Assembly: GCF_007995055.1 (NCBI RefSeq)
Contig: NZ_VOQQ01000001.1
Span: 1-64,000, forward strand
DNA length: 64,000 bases
Source of the DNA: Sphingosinicella ginsenosidimutans
GTDB lineage: Bacteria; Pseudomonadota; Alphaproteobacteria; Sphingomonadales; Sphingomonadaceae
Direction of reading: 5' to 3'
Numbering within the stretch: position 1 is the stretch's first letter; each line of letters begins with the position of its first letter. Positions 1 through 8,644 of this stretch are shown here, in pieces. The notes beneath the pieces were generated by a model. That model ran no database searches. It was given only the letters and a program-made list of their open reading frames with translations, and was not told where the DNA came from. Position numbers and translations under genes: made by a program.

Positions 1-851
1 ACTTCGATGCCGCGCGATTGCCGCAGGTCGTCGCCGAGCGCCGCCTCGCGCGCCTCGTCGCGCTTCTCGTCGGTCGCGGCATAATCGGCGGTCATCGAAT
101 CGACGAAGGCCTGGAGCGCCGTGCTGTCTTCGGCGTCGACCGCATAATCTTCGGCCGATCGCAGCGTCTCCCAGCTCTTGTGGAAAAAACACCTCGCTCT
201 CGCCGGACGGCGCGAGGATGATGAACTCGTGGGAAAGATCGCCACCGATCGGGCCCGTATCGGCCTGCATCGGGATCGCGCGCAGGCCCATTCGCGCGAA
301 GGTCCGCAGATAGGCGACGAACATCCGGTTGTAGCTCACCCGCGCCCCGGCCTCGTCCAGGTCGAAGCTGTAGGCATCCTTCATCAGGAATTCGCGCCCG
401 CGCATCACGCCGAAACGCGGACGGATCTCGTCGCGGAACTTCCACTGGATGTGGTAGAGGATGCGCGGCAGATCGCGGTAGCTCTTCGCCGAATGCTGGA
501 AGATCGCGGTCAGCATGTCCTCATTGGTCGGGCCGTAGAGCAATTCGCGATCCTGGCGATCCACGATCCTGAGCATTTCGGGGCCATAGGCGTCGTAGCG
601 GCCGGTGGCGCGCCAGTAATCCGCGGCCTGGATCGTCGGCATCAGCATCTCGATCGCGCCGGCGCGGTCCTGTTCCTCGCGCACGATCTGCTCGATCTTG
701 CGGAGCACGCGATGGCCGAGCGGCAGCCAGGCATAGATGCCGGGGCGGTCTGGCGCACCAGCCCGCCGCGCAGCATCAGCTGATGGCTGACGATCTGGGC
801 GTCGGCCGGCGTCTCCTTGGAAACGGGAAGGAAATAGCGGGAAAGGCGCAT
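1..851 (-). CDS. proS: Prolyl-tRNA synthetase, N-terminal part, two apparent frameshifts
   Basis: Charges tRNA-Pro with proline in the cytoplasm. The start ([10 protein letters not shown]) and later segments such as [26 protein letters not shown] and [12 protein letters not shown] are typical of class II ProS. The conserved protein does not stay in one frame. A base appears missing near 741-746 (between RQTA and GIYAWLPLG), and one base appears extra in the A-run near 182-189 ([11 protein letters not shown]). The remainder lies beyond the left edge of the window. ProS is essential, so sequencing or assembly error is likelier than a true pseudogene unless a second copy exists. Reads leftward, downstream of phhA. 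Confidence 0.88.
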
Positions 852-1130
852 GGGATCGGGACCGGTCCGGTAACTGGAATTGGAAGGCCGCTCTACGGGG
901 GGCGATTGGGCAAGGCAACTGGGCGCGCCCACGCTCCCCTGTGGCAGACTCGCAACAGCCGGACGCCAAAGTGCCGCACCCGCGCGATGAGGCGATGACA
1001 AGCGCGCCACCGCCGCATAGCGTCTTCCCCACGCAACCAAAGGCTTAAGGCCTGGTTCGGGGAGGCTCCGGCCCCGTTCGTCCCTTGCGAGGTGGGGCGG
1101 ACGCGCGGGCAGGAGCATCACAAAGGGGGT
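852..1130. other. Intergenic stretch without a recognised gene
   Basis: About 280 bases between the start of proS and the hairpins that follow phhA. Short open frames exist on both strands but none has a convincing start site, family resemblance or coding character. It presumably contains the proS promoter and 5' leader; I could not place a promoter with confidence. Confidence 0.4.
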
Positions 1131-1180
1131 AGACGGCCTTGTGCCGTCTTACGGGTGCCCGGGCGGAAACGCCCGGGCAC
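1131..1180. terminator. Two consecutive hairpins after phhA
   Basis: The first hairpin pairs AGACGGC (1131-1137) with GCCGTCT (1143-1149). The second is a perfect 11-bp stem GTGCCCGGGCG (1155-1165) closed by a GAAA loop and pairing with 1170-1180. Neither is followed by a good T-run, so they may stabilise the transcript end or act with Rho rather than as canonical terminators. The second overlaps the apparent phhA 3' end, which is itself uncertain. Confidence 0.5.
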
Positions 1181-2009
1181 TTGTCGTTTCGGCCCCCCTG
1201 CGGGCCCTCAGCCGGCCACCGACAGGTCTTCCGTCCCTTTCCAGCCCGGCATAGAGCGCCGGGAAATCGTGGGTCAGCAACTCGTCGAGCAGCGCCTCGA
1301 AGCTGTCGATCACGAAATAGCCGGCCTGGAACGTATCGGTCCGGTAGCGGGTGCGCAGGACCCGTTCGATGTCGAAGGCGTGACGGCTGGGTTGCGCGCT
1401 CTCCAGCGAATAATGCGATTCGCCGAAGCTCGAGACGATGCCGGCGCCATAGATGCGCAGTTCGCCATCCTCGCGGGCGAGGCCGAATTCGACCGTGTAC
1501 CAGTAGAGCCGCGCAAAGCCGGTGGAGCGCGCCCCGGCGCATCGATTCAAGGCCGAGTTCGCCAAGCCGCTGCATGAAATCGCCGACCGCCGGATTGGCG
1601 AGCAGCGGGACGTGGCCGAACACATCGTGGAATACGTCCGGCTCCTCGAGATAGTCGAGCTGGTCGCGCTTGCGGATGAAATTGCCGGCCGGGAACTGTC
1701 GCTTGGCGAGATGGGCGAAGAAGACGTCGTCGGGAATCAGCCCCGGCACCGACACGACCGTCCAGCGCGTGCGCGCGTGGAGCCGTTCGTTGAGCTCCTC
1801 GAGGTCCGGAATCCCGGGATGCGAGAGCCGCAGCACGTCGAGCCCCTCTTCGAAGGCGCGCACCGCGCGGCCGTGCAGCATCTTGCGCTGCCGCTCGAAG
1901 AGCAGGTCCCATACGGCATGCTCCTCCTCGGTGAAGCGCTCCCAATGCTGCGGGATCGTCCAATCGGCGCCGCTTCGACGGGCGGGTTCAGTCTCTCTTC
2001 GGTCAGCAT
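1149..2009 (-). CDS. phhA: Phenylalanine 4-monooxygenase, two apparent frameshifts
   Basis: Pterin- and iron-dependent hydroxylation of phenylalanine to tyrosine. Visible signatures are the iron-binding HDVFGHVPLL segment and the downstream glutamate in LYWYTVEFGL, followed by FQAGYFVIDSFE. The ATG at 2009 is preceded by AAGGA and gives MLTEERLNPPVEAAP. A base then seems missing near 1963-1970, because the family continues as DWTIPQHWERF in the next frame. A second shift near 1525-1545 joins LESMRRGAL to ARLYWYTVEF. The two shifts cancel, giving about 286 residues, normal for the family. The C-terminus is unsure: one further shift near 1226 would give an earlier stop at 1208. Confidence 0.85.
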
Positions 2010-2030
2010 GTCGGGGTCCTTCTTGGCACA

Positions 2031-2061
2031 AAGAAAACCCCGCCCGGAGATCCGGACGGGG
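2031..2061 (-). terminator. Rho-independent terminator upstream of phhA
   Basis: Stem CCCCGCCCGG (2038-2047) against CCGGACGGGG (2052-2061), nine of ten pairs with a four-base loop. Read leftward it is followed by TTTTCTT. It lies after the glk/small-ORF transcript and just before the phhA ribosome-binding site, so phhA may have its own promoter or depend on read-through. Confidence 0.75.
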
Positions 2062-2090
2062 TGGATGAACGTGGCTATTTCAGGCGCGCG

Positions 2091-2189
2091 TCAGTCCGTT
2101 CCCGTCCGGGCGGGCGGATAATAATAGACGTAGACGGACGCGGCGCAGCGCTGCGCGGAATCGAAGCCGGAAAGAACGGCGCTGCTCAT
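2091..2189 (-). CDS. Small ORF (32 aa) overlapping the glk stop
   Basis: I do not recognise this protein. It begins MSSAVLSGFDSAQRCA, ends in PPARTGTD, and has a short hydrophobic/aromatic stretch (VYVYYY). Its ATG overlaps the glk stop by four bases (ATGA), a usual arrangement for translational coupling in this genome. A rho-independent terminator follows 30 bases after its stop, which supports its being the last cistron of the glk transcript. It could instead be chance, or a misread end of glk given the indels nearby. Confidence 0.4.
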   Translation of the reverse strand: MSSAVLSGFDSAQRCAASVYVYYYPPARTGTD

Positions 2190-3222
2190 GCCGGGAATCT
2201 GACGGTTCGCGCCGCCCGCGTCAAGCCCCGGGCGGGCGCGACCGGCTCGCCCGACGCGGCGGATCGAGCGGCGAGCGCGGCCGCCATGCCCCGAAGGCGC
2301 GGGCTGCGGCCTTCCGCATAGCCGACGGCGACCGGCTCCAGCGCCTTCTTGAGACGCCCCTTGCCGATCATCGCCGCGCGAAAGCGATCGTCGGTGAGCG
2401 CCGGCCGCAGCGCACCGAGCAGCGGGCTCACCAGGTAAACCCCGTCGAACGTGCCCGTCGCGAGCACGATATCCCCCACGAAGGATCCCAGAATCCGGGC
2501 GAAGATCGCGATCGCCTCTCCGCCATCGCATCGCCGCGCTGGGCGGCGTTGACGATCGTCTCCGCGGCCGGCGCTGGGCCGGCGGTGCGGCCCGATTTCA
2601 TCGCGAGCCATCCATGGATGTTCTGGAGGCCGAAGGCGGCGAGCAATCGTTCGTAGGAGACATGGCCGTGGCGCGCGCGCAGGTGGGCAAGCAAAGCGTC
2701 CTCGTCGGCATTCTGCGGCGCGAAGCTGGCATGGCCGCCTTCGCTCGGATACACCCGCACCTTGCCTTCCCTGCCCATCGCGAGCACGGCGACGCCGAGG
2801 CCGGGGCCTGTTCCGACGACAAGAAAGGTGCTTCCCGGCCGGATCGGGCGCGGCGGCAGCGGGCCGACGCGCTGGACGCTGGCCGGATCGAGCCCGGTCA
2901 GCGACCAGGCGATCGATTCGAAATCGTTCAGCACCAGCGGCTCGCTGCCGAAGAACGATCTGAGGCCGCTCACCGAAATATACCATCGGCAGTTGGCAAG
3001 GCTGATTGTGTCTCCCCGCGCGACCCCGGCGACCGCCAGCCCGAAGTCGAGCCCCGTGGCGGCGACGTGATGTTCACGCAGATAGGCTTGCAGCGCGTCG
3101 GTGAACGTCGGGAAGTCGCCGGTCTCTTGCTCGCGGATCGCGCGCACGACCGAAGGATCGCCGTCGACCAGGCCGAAAGCGACTTTCTCTCCGTCTATCG
3201 CCGCGACCAGTTTCCGGTTCAC
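2186..3222 (-). CDS. glk: Glucokinase (Glk family), one apparent frameshift
   Basis: ATP-dependent phosphorylation of glucose, feeding the Entner-Doudoroff route. Bacterial Glk-type features include LVLNDFESIAWSL, the nucleotide-binding VVGTGPGLGVA segment, PSEGGHASFAP and late segments ILGSFVGDIVLATGTFDGVYL. The reading frame breaks near 2510-2525 (GDAMA to EAIAIFARI); one missing base restores an uninterrupted frame of about 345 residues. Two starts are possible, TTG at 3228 or GTG at 3222. GTG is preferred because GAGGGG lies at better spacing. A LacI-type palindrome sits at 3239-3252, close enough to block transcription or initiation. A 32-codon ORF is coupled to its stop. Confidence 0.85.
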
Positions 3223-3238
3223 AGGCAATCCCCTCGAC

Positions 3239-3252
3239 GGGTAGCGCTAACA
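3239..3252. promoter_or_regulatory. LacI-family-type operator upstream of glk
   Basis: The palindrome GGGTAGCGCTAACA is centred on AGCGCT. Three other sites in this window (33449, 34129 and 36310) share the core and outer bases. It lies 11-17 bases before the glk start, consistent with repression relieved by a sugar or sugar acid. No LacI-type regulator gene is present in the window. Confidence 0.65.
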
Positions 3253-3318
3253 TGCCGTTACGGAATTGCAACGCCCCCCCACATGGGAACGGCGCGGGGC
3301 GCAAATTGTTGAATCGGA

Positions 3319-3477
3319 ATGGCGAAGCCACCACAATCCGCACCGCATCACAGGGCCGAGGCGGTCCGCGGAGGCGAGATCGAGCTGCGCCGGCCGTGGC
3401 AGCGGGCCTTGTTCATCGCGGGCCTGGCGCTGCTGGTCCTGGTCGCGATCGCCCTCGGCATCGCCGGGTTCGCCTGA
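3319..3477 (+). CDS. Small single-pass membrane protein (52 aa)
   Basis: Function unknown. The N-terminal half is polar (MAKPPQSAPHHRAEAVRGGE), followed by a basic-aromatic ELRRPWQRA segment and one strong membrane helix (ALFIAGLALLVLVAIALGIAGFA) ending at the stop. The arrangement predicts a cytoplasmic N-terminus. It fits between glk (divergent) and the E2 gene (convergent, 22 bases apart), with no competing gene. Coding use of G/C at third positions resembles neighbours. No family is recognised. Confidence 0.5.
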   Translation: MAKPPQSAPHHRAEAVRGGEIELRRPWQRALFIAGLALLVLVAIALGIAGFA

Positions 3478-3499
3478 GCGGGGCCGGGACGCGTCCCCG

Positions 3500-4717
3500 T
3501 CAGGCCGCCGGCCAGGTCTCCAGCACCTCGACGAAGCGGCTCAGCCAGGCGTTGGTCTGGTGGCCGTCGACGACGCGGTGATCGATCGTGAGGCTGACAT
3601 AGGCCATCGGCCGGATCTGGATCGTGTCCACGCCGCCCACCTCGCGCACCACGACGCGCTTTTCCAGCTTGCCGACGCCGAGGATCGCCGATTGCGGCTG
3701 GTTGATGATGATCGGCGCGGCGAAGAGCGAACCCGAGACGCCGTGATTGGAGATGGTGAAGGTGCCGCCCTTCACGTCGGCGCTTGTCAGCTTCTCGTCG
3801 CGGGCCCGCGTAATGAGGTCGTCGAGCCCGGCGGCGATCCCCTCAAGATCGAGCGCCTCGACGCCGCGGAGAACCGGCACGATCAGGCCCTTGGTGCCGA
3901 GCGCGGTGCCGACGCCGATGTCGACAGTCCCGAAAATCTCCAGCCGGTCTTCGTGCCAGCGGCTGTTGATCGCCGGCGCCGCCTTCATCGCCTCGGCCGC
4001 CGCGGCGACGAGATAGGCGGTGTAGGTGAGCTTGATCCCCTTCGCGGCGAAGGCGTCCCTGTGCTTCGCCCGGTGCGCCGCGATGGCGCTGAAATCCGCC
4101 TCGAACACGGCGGTGACGTGCGGCGCCTCGGCGAGCGATCGGGCCATGTTCTCGGCGATGGCGAGCCGCATCCGATCGTGCGGGACGATCTGCGCGCGAA
4201 GGTCTGCCGTCGCGGCCGGGATGACGCCCTCGGGCGGCCGCTTCGCCCCGGTCGAGACGGCGCGATCCACATCCGCGCGGGTGATCCGACCGCCGCGACC
4301 GGTGCCTTCGATGATGGCAGGATCGAGGCTATGCTGGCGAAGGGCGCGTTTCACCGACGGAGACAGGCGCGACTCCCTCCCCGCCTCGCTCGTCCCGAGC
4401 GAAGTCGAGGGGCGGATTCTCGGATTCGGCGCCGGCGTCCCCCGATTTCGCTCCGGCCGGATGAGCGGCGCCCTGGTCTCGGTGCCTTCAGGCGCGATCC
4501 GGCCCAGCACCGCGCCCGGCACCGCATCGGCATCGCTCGCAAGCAGGATTTCCGCGAGCACGCCCGCCGCCGGCGCCGGCACCTCCATCGCGACCTTGTC
4601 GGTCTCGAGCTCGACCAGCGGATCATTCTCCGCCACAGGGTCGCCCACTTGTTTCAGCCAGGACCGGACGACCGCCTTCGTCCCCTCCTGCTCCATCGGC
4701 ACGACGACGTCGATCAC
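3500..4717 (-). CDS. 2-oxoacid dehydrogenase E2 (dihydrolipoamide acyltransferase)
   Basis: Transfers the acyl group from E1 to CoA in a branched-chain or related 2-oxoacid dehydrogenase complex. Order: N-terminal lipoyl domain with Lys41 in ELETDKVAM, a proline/arginine-rich linker, an E3-binding motif (SPSVKRALRQHSLDP, then GTGRGGRITRADV), and a C-terminal catalytic domain ending with DHRVVDGH. The GTG at 4717 begins one base after the E1 stop, giving 405 residues; an upstream ATG in the same frame would read through E1 sequence and is unlikely. It is the last gene of the operon. No E3 (lipoamide dehydrogenase) gene is nearby. Confidence 0.9.
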   Translation of the reverse strand: MIDVVVPMEQEGTKAVVRSWLKQVGDPVAENDPLVELETDKVAMEVPAPAAGVLAEILLASDADAVPGAVLGRIAPEGTETRAPLIRPERNRGTPAPNPRIRPSTSLGTSEAGRESRLSPSVKRALRQHSLDPAIIEGTGRGGRITRADVDRAVSTGAKRPPEGVIPAATADLRAQIVPHDRMRLAIAENMARSLAEAPHVTAVFEADFSAIAAHRAKHRDAFAAKGIKLTYTAYLVAAAAEAMKAAPAINSRWHEDRLEIFGTVDIGVGTALGTKGLIVPVLRGVEALDLEGIAAGLDDLITRARDEKLTSADVKGGTFTISNHGVSGSLFAAPIIINQPQSAILGVGKLEKRVVVREVGGVDTIQIRPMAYVSLTIDHRVVDGHQTNAWLSRFVEVLETWPAA

Positions 4718-4718
4718 G

Positions 4719-6803
4719 TCAGAATCCCAAAAGCTCGTCGATCCGCGCCCGGATCCGCGCGACCGAGGGGACGGCATGATCGAGCAGCACCGGATTGTGC
4801 GGGCTCGGTATGTCCGGCATCGTCACCCGCGCGACCGGCGCGTCGAGATCGAGGAAGGCCTCGTCGGCGACGACCGCCGCGATCTCCGCGCCGAAGCCGC
4901 CGGAACGAAGGTCCTCGTGGACGATCAGGCAGCGCCGGGTGCGGGCGACCGATTCCAGCACCATTTCCTTGTCCCAGGGCTGGAGCGTGCGAAGATCGAT
5001 GACGTCGGCGGAAATGCCGTCCGCCGCCGCCTCGCAACGCGGCACCATCGCGCCCCAGGTGACGATCGTGATCTGATCCCCCTCGCGCGTCCTCTTCGCC
5101 TTGCCGAAGGGCAGGACATAGGCATCGCCCGGCCAGGGCCGCCGCGCCCAGGGATCGTCGAGCATCGCACGATGTTCGAAGAAGACCACGGGGTCGTTGC
5201 CGCGAAGCGCCGCGCGAAGCAGGCCGACCGCGTCCTCCGCATTGCTCGGCGCCGCGACGCGCCAGCCGGGATTGTGGACGAACTGCACCTCGTTGGTTTG
5301 GCTGTGCCAGGGATCGCCGCACTTGAAGAAGCCGATCGGCATCCTCAGCACCATCGGCGCGGCGAAGCGGTTGGCGGTGCGCCAGCGCATCGTGCCGCAA
5401 TCGTTGATCTGCTCGGTCGCCGGCTCGGCATATTTGCGGAACTGGATTTCGGGCACCGGCATCAGCCCGGCGAGCGCCATGCCGACGGCGCGGCCGACGA
5501 TGCCCTCCTCGGAAAGGCTGGTGTCGAACACCCGCGCCGGCCCGTATTTCTCCTGCAGGCCGAGCGTCACCGCATGGACGCCGCCCTTCGGCCCGATATC
5601 CTCGCCGAACAGAAGGACGCGCGGATTCGCCTCCAGCTCCTGGTCGAGCGTGCGGCGGATCGCCGTCACCATGTTGAGCCGCTGACCCTCCGGGCGCGGG
5701 GTCTCGTCGGCCGGCGGCGGTACATAGCCCTTGGTCCACTGGCCGCCGAGCTGCTGCATCTCGCCGTCGAAGAAGACGTGGCTGGTGACATCCTCGGGAT
5801 CGGAGATGCCGCGCGCCTCGGCCTCGGCGCAGGCGCTGGCGACCGCCGCCTCGGCGTCGCGGCCGATCTGGTCCCACTCGCTCGCAGTCATCACCGGGCC
5901 GACGAGAAAGCGTTCGAGCTTGGGCAGCGGATCGCGCGCCCATTCGGCGGCGACGAATTCCTCGCTCTTGTAGGTCTGCGTGTCCTGGAAGCTGTGCCCC
6001 TGGAGCCGCGGCACGGTGAGGCGGAGCAGCGCCGGCCCCTTCCCTTCGCGCACATGCGCCGTCGCGCGCGCGATCAGCCGCGCCGCCTCGGCCGGATCGG
6101 TGCCGTCGCCGGAGAGGATTTCGAGGTTCGCGAAGCCGGCGAGATTGCGGGCGATGTCGCCGCCCGGCGTCTGGAAGGTCGAGGGCACGGAAATGCCGAA
6201 CTGATTGTCCTCGACATAGAAGAGCATCGGCAGCTTCTGCGTCGTCGCGATGGTGAGCGCGGACCAGAAGCCGTTGGTGGCGCACGAGGCATCGCCGCCG
6301 AGCACGACTGCGATCGCGCCCGCATGGCTCTCGTCGCCGAGCACCTCCTGGTAATAGCGGATCGCCTGCGCCCAGCCCGCGGTCGGCGTATATTGCGCGC
6401 CGACCCCGCCGCACATCGGCAGCGCCGGGCATCCGTTCGGATTGGGATAGTTGAACACCACCCCGATGTCGCGCCCGTCCGAATAGCCGCCGGCCCGGCC
6501 CATGCCCGATCCAAGCGCGTCGGCGAGCGGCACGCCGAGCGAGAGCAGCAAGGGCCGCGAGCGATAATAGCCGCACGCGCCGTCATGCCGGTGGGTGAGC
6601 CGCGTGCCCAGCATGACCTGCGCCATGTCATGGCCGCGCGCGCTGAACTGGTAGAGCACCTTGCGTTCGGGAACGAGCCGGGTTTCCTCCAGCTTGTCCA
6701 TCGCCCGGCTGACATGGGTCAGCCAGGCGATTCGCCGCCAGTCGAAGTCCGGATCGGGCGTGTTGGCGCGCCCGCTCCGTTCCCGGACGGCAAGGTCAGC
6801 CAT
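4719..6803 (-). CDS. Fused E1 alpha-beta subunit of a 2-oxoacid dehydrogenase
   Basis: Thiamine-diphosphate-dependent decarboxylase of a 2-oxoacid (2-oxoisovalerate-type) dehydrogenase complex, 694 residues. The N-terminal half carries the alpha-subunit ThDP region (GGDASCATNGFW to VEDNQFG). The C-terminal half, from about residue 340 (LNMVTAIRRTLDQELEANP), is a complete beta subunit with FGEDIGPKGGV and IFDLRT-like sequence near the end. The usually separate alpha and beta subunits are therefore one polypeptide. It overlaps the aminotransferase gene by eight bases and is followed one base later by E2, so the three genes form a tight operon. The exact substrate cannot be read from sequence; aromatic or branched 2-oxoacids are candidates from context. 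Confidence 0.88.
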   Translation of the reverse strand: MADLAVRERSGRANTPDPDFDWRRIAWLTHVSRAMDKLEETRLVPERKVLYQFSARGHDMAQVMLGTRLTHRHDGACGYYRSRPLLLSLGVPLADALGSGMGRAGGYSDGRDIGVVFNYPNPNGCPALPMCGGVGAQYTPTAGWAQAIRYYQEVLGDESHAGAIAVVLGGDASCATNGFWSALTIATTQKLPMLFYVEDNQFGISVPSTFQTPGGDIARNLAGFANLEILSGDGTDPAEAARLIARATAHVREGKGPALLRLTVPRLQGHSFQDTQTYKSEEFVAAEWARDPLPKLERFLVGPVMTASEWDQIGRDAEAAVASACAEAEARGISDPEDVTSHVFFDGEMQQLGGQWTKGYVPPPADETPRPEGQRLNMVTAIRRTLDQELEANPRVLLFGEDIGPKGGVHAVTLGLQEKYGPARVFDTSLSEEGIVGRAVGMALAGLMPVPEIQFRKYAEPATEQINDCGTMRWRTANRFAAPMVLRMPIGFFKCGDPWHSQTNEVQFVHNPGWRVAAPSNAEDAVGLLRAALRGNDPVVFFEHRAMLDDPWARRPWPGDAYVLPFGKAKRTREGDQITIVTWGAMVPRCEAAADGISADVIDLRTLQPWDKEMVLESVARTRRCLIVHEDLRSGGFGAEIAAVVADEAFLDLDAPVARVTMPDIPSPHNPVLLDHAVPSVARIRARIDELLGF

Positions 6804-8016
6804 CCATCGCCTCCAGCACCGCCGCGGCGAAGCGGTCGACGCTGTCGTCGGACAGGCCGACCACGTTGAAGCGGCCGGACGGCGCCATGTAGATGCCGTG
6901 GCTGGCGCGCAGCCCGATCACCTGGTCCGGCGTCAGCGGCAGCATCGAGAACATGCCATGCTCCCCGCCGATATAGGCGAGGCGCGGATCGGCTGCGGCG
7001 AGCCGGGCGCGAATGCGGCGGATGCGGGCGCACATATCGGTGAGTTCGGCGTGCCAGTCGGCCCGAAGGTCGGGGTCCTCCAGCACGATCCGCGCGACCG
7101 CGGCGCCGTGATCGGGCGGCATCGACCACATGGTCCGGGCAAGGCCGATGAGGTTGCCGAACGCGACCTCCGCCTGGGCGGGGCTGGACGCCTTGATGAA
7201 GAGGTTGCCGGTGCGCTCGCGGTAGATGCCGAAATTCTTGTCGCAGCTCTGCGCGACGAGCGCCTGCTCCGCCGCCTGGACGACGAGGCGGGTGCCGGCG
7301 GCGTCGGGCTCAAGCCCGTTGCCAAGGCCCTGATAGGCGAGATCGACGAACGGGATCAGCCCGCGCGCCGCGACGAGATCGGCGATCGCGCGCCACTGGT
7401 CAGCATCCAGATCGGCGCCCGTCGGGTTGTGGCAGCAGCCGTGGAGCAGCACGACATCGCCGCGCCGCGCGCCCTTCAGCGATTCCATCATCGCGTCGAA
7501 ATCGATGCGATGGGTGGCCCGGTCGTAATAGCGGTAATCGACCATCGGCACGCCGGCGGTGCCGATCAGCGGCGCGTGATTGGGCCAGGTCGGCTGGCCG
7601 ACGAAAATGCGGATGTCGCCGCCGGCGCGAGCGATGAGATCGGCGCCGATGCGGAGCGCGCCGCATCCGCCCGGCGTCTGCAGCCCGACGATGTTCGGAT
7701 CGTGGTTGGGCCCGAACACGATCTCGCCGATCAGCTGGGTGAAGCGCGCATCGCCCTGCGAGCCGATATAGGATTTGGTGGTCTGCACCTGCTCCAGGAT
7801 CCGCTCGGCCTTCTTCACCGCGCGAAGGATCGGCGTGTTGCCGTCGCTGTCGCGATAGACGCCGACGCCGACGTCGATCTTGGTCGGCCTCGGATCGGCT
7901 TCGGCGAGCGCGATCAATGCGATAAGGGAATCCGCCGGCTGGGCTTCCAGCCGGTCGAACAGCAGCGGAGCCTCTTGCAAGGACGGCCCCCGGTCCACGA
8001 GCGTTTCCATGGCCAT
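6796..8016 (-). CDS. Aromatic/aspartate aminotransferase (class I)
   Basis: PLP-dependent exchange of an amino group between an amino acid and a 2-oxoacid. Family features include KIDVGVGVYRD near the N-terminus, LLHGCCHNPTGADL, VDLAYQGLGNGL and the PLP-lysine segment SCDKNFGIYRERTGNL, typical of the AspC/TyrB subgroup. Starts are possible at 8016 or 8010 (MAMETL); the first is used, giving 406 residues. It is the first gene of an operon with fused E1 and E2, and divergent from an Lrp/AsnC regulator. This suggests it makes the 2-oxoacid that the dehydrogenase consumes. TyrB-like activity is inferred, not proven. Confidence 0.88.
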   Translation of the reverse strand: MAMETLVDRGPSLQEAPLLFDRLEAQPADSLIALIALAEADPRPTKIDVGVGVYRDSDGNTPILRAVKKAERILEQVQTTKSYIGSQGDARFTQLIGEIVFGPNHDPNIVGLQTPGGCGALRIGADLIARAGGDIRIFVGQPTWPNHAPLIGTAGVPMVDYRYYDRATHRIDFDAMMESLKGARRGDVVLLHGCCHNPTGADLDADQWRAIADLVAARGLIPFVDLAYQGLGNGLEPDAAGTRLVVQAAEQALVAQSCDKNFGIYRERTGNLFIKASSPAQAEVAFGNLIGLARTMWSMPPDHGAAVARIVLEDPDLRADWHAELTDMCARIRRIRARLAAADPRLAYIGGEHGMFSMLPLTPDQVIGLRASHGIYMAPSGRFNVVGLSDDSVDRFAAAVLEAMDG

Positions 8017-8112
8017 GCGCCTATTCCTATTCCGGGCGGCGCGCAAAAGCCTCTCAAATTTTCTCGCTCTGCGCCGTTTGGCGAAGCATTTGTTTCGTGA
8101 TATGCCCGTTCC
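8017..8112. promoter_or_regulatory. Divergent control region, aminotransferase operon / Lrp gene
   Basis: A 96-base gap between divergent start codons. It contains A/T-rich patches (CAAATTTTCTCG and GCATTTGTTTCG) unusual for this G+C-rich region, and a possible TGATAT -10 element at 8098-8103 for the Lrp gene. Lrp/AsnC proteins commonly bind such divergent gaps and control themselves and the neighbour. The exact sites are not resolved. Confidence 0.4.
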
Positions 8113-8583
8113 GTGAATGAAAATCCGCACCTCGACGAGATCGACCGGCGAATCGTCCGCGCGCTTCAGCGCGACGCCAGCCTCAGCCATGCCGCGCTCG
8201 CCGATCATGTCGGCGCCTCGGCCGCCTCGGTGTGGCGGCGGGTGCGTGCGCTGGAGCGCGCCGGGGTCCTCGGCGCGACCGTCCGCCTCGCCGACCCCGC
8301 CCGCCTGGGCCGCAGCGTCAACGTGATGTGTCAGGTCCGCATGCACCGCCAGACGACCGACGCGCGCGCCGAATTCGAGCAGTTCATCTCCGCGCGCGAG
8401 GAGATCGTCGAATGCTATGCGATGTCCGGCGAGTGGGATTATCTCCTGCGCATCGCGGTCAGGGACGTGGCCGATTACGACCGCTTCATCCGCCAGGGCG
8501 TGCTGGCCCACCCGAGCGTCGCCAACGCCGCGAGCAACTTCGCGCTCCGCCAGGTCAAATACACCACGGAGATTCCGGTATAG
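8113..8583 (+). CDS. Lrp/AsnC family transcriptional regulator
   Basis: DNA-binding amino-acid-responsive regulator, 156 residues, normal size. The N-terminal helix-turn-helix is seen in LDEIDRRIVRALQRDASLSHAALADHVGASAASVWRRVRALERAGVL; the C-terminal part (YAMSGEWDYLLRIAVRDVADYDRFI) is a RAM/ACT-like ligand domain. The GTG at 8113 is the first start in frame and fits the family's usual N-terminus. Divergent from the aminotransferase-E1-E2 operon, which it most likely controls in response to an amino acid. Confidence 0.9.
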   Translation: MNENPHLDEIDRRIVRALQRDASLSHAALADHVGASAASVWRRVRALERAGVLGATVRLADPARLGRSVNVMCQVRMHRQTTDARAEFEQFISAREEIVECYAMSGEWDYLLRIAVRDVADYDRFIRQGVLAHPSVANAASNFALRQVKYTTEIPV

Positions 8584-8644
8584 GAGGGAACCGCCTCTCG
8601 CCCCGGCAATTGACTCGGCGGCGATACGATCGGGAGGAACGAGC

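Noticed and set aside
783..1121. Short open frames on both strands between proS and phhA
   Set aside because: No ribosome site, no family pattern, and they overlap each other; the proS start lies within one of them.
4026..6869. Very long plus-strand open frame (947 codons) opposite E1/E2
   Set aside because: It lies antisense to the well-conserved fused E1 and E2 genes, has no recognisable domains and a composition rich in Arg and His, as expected for the reverse frame of G+C-rich genes.
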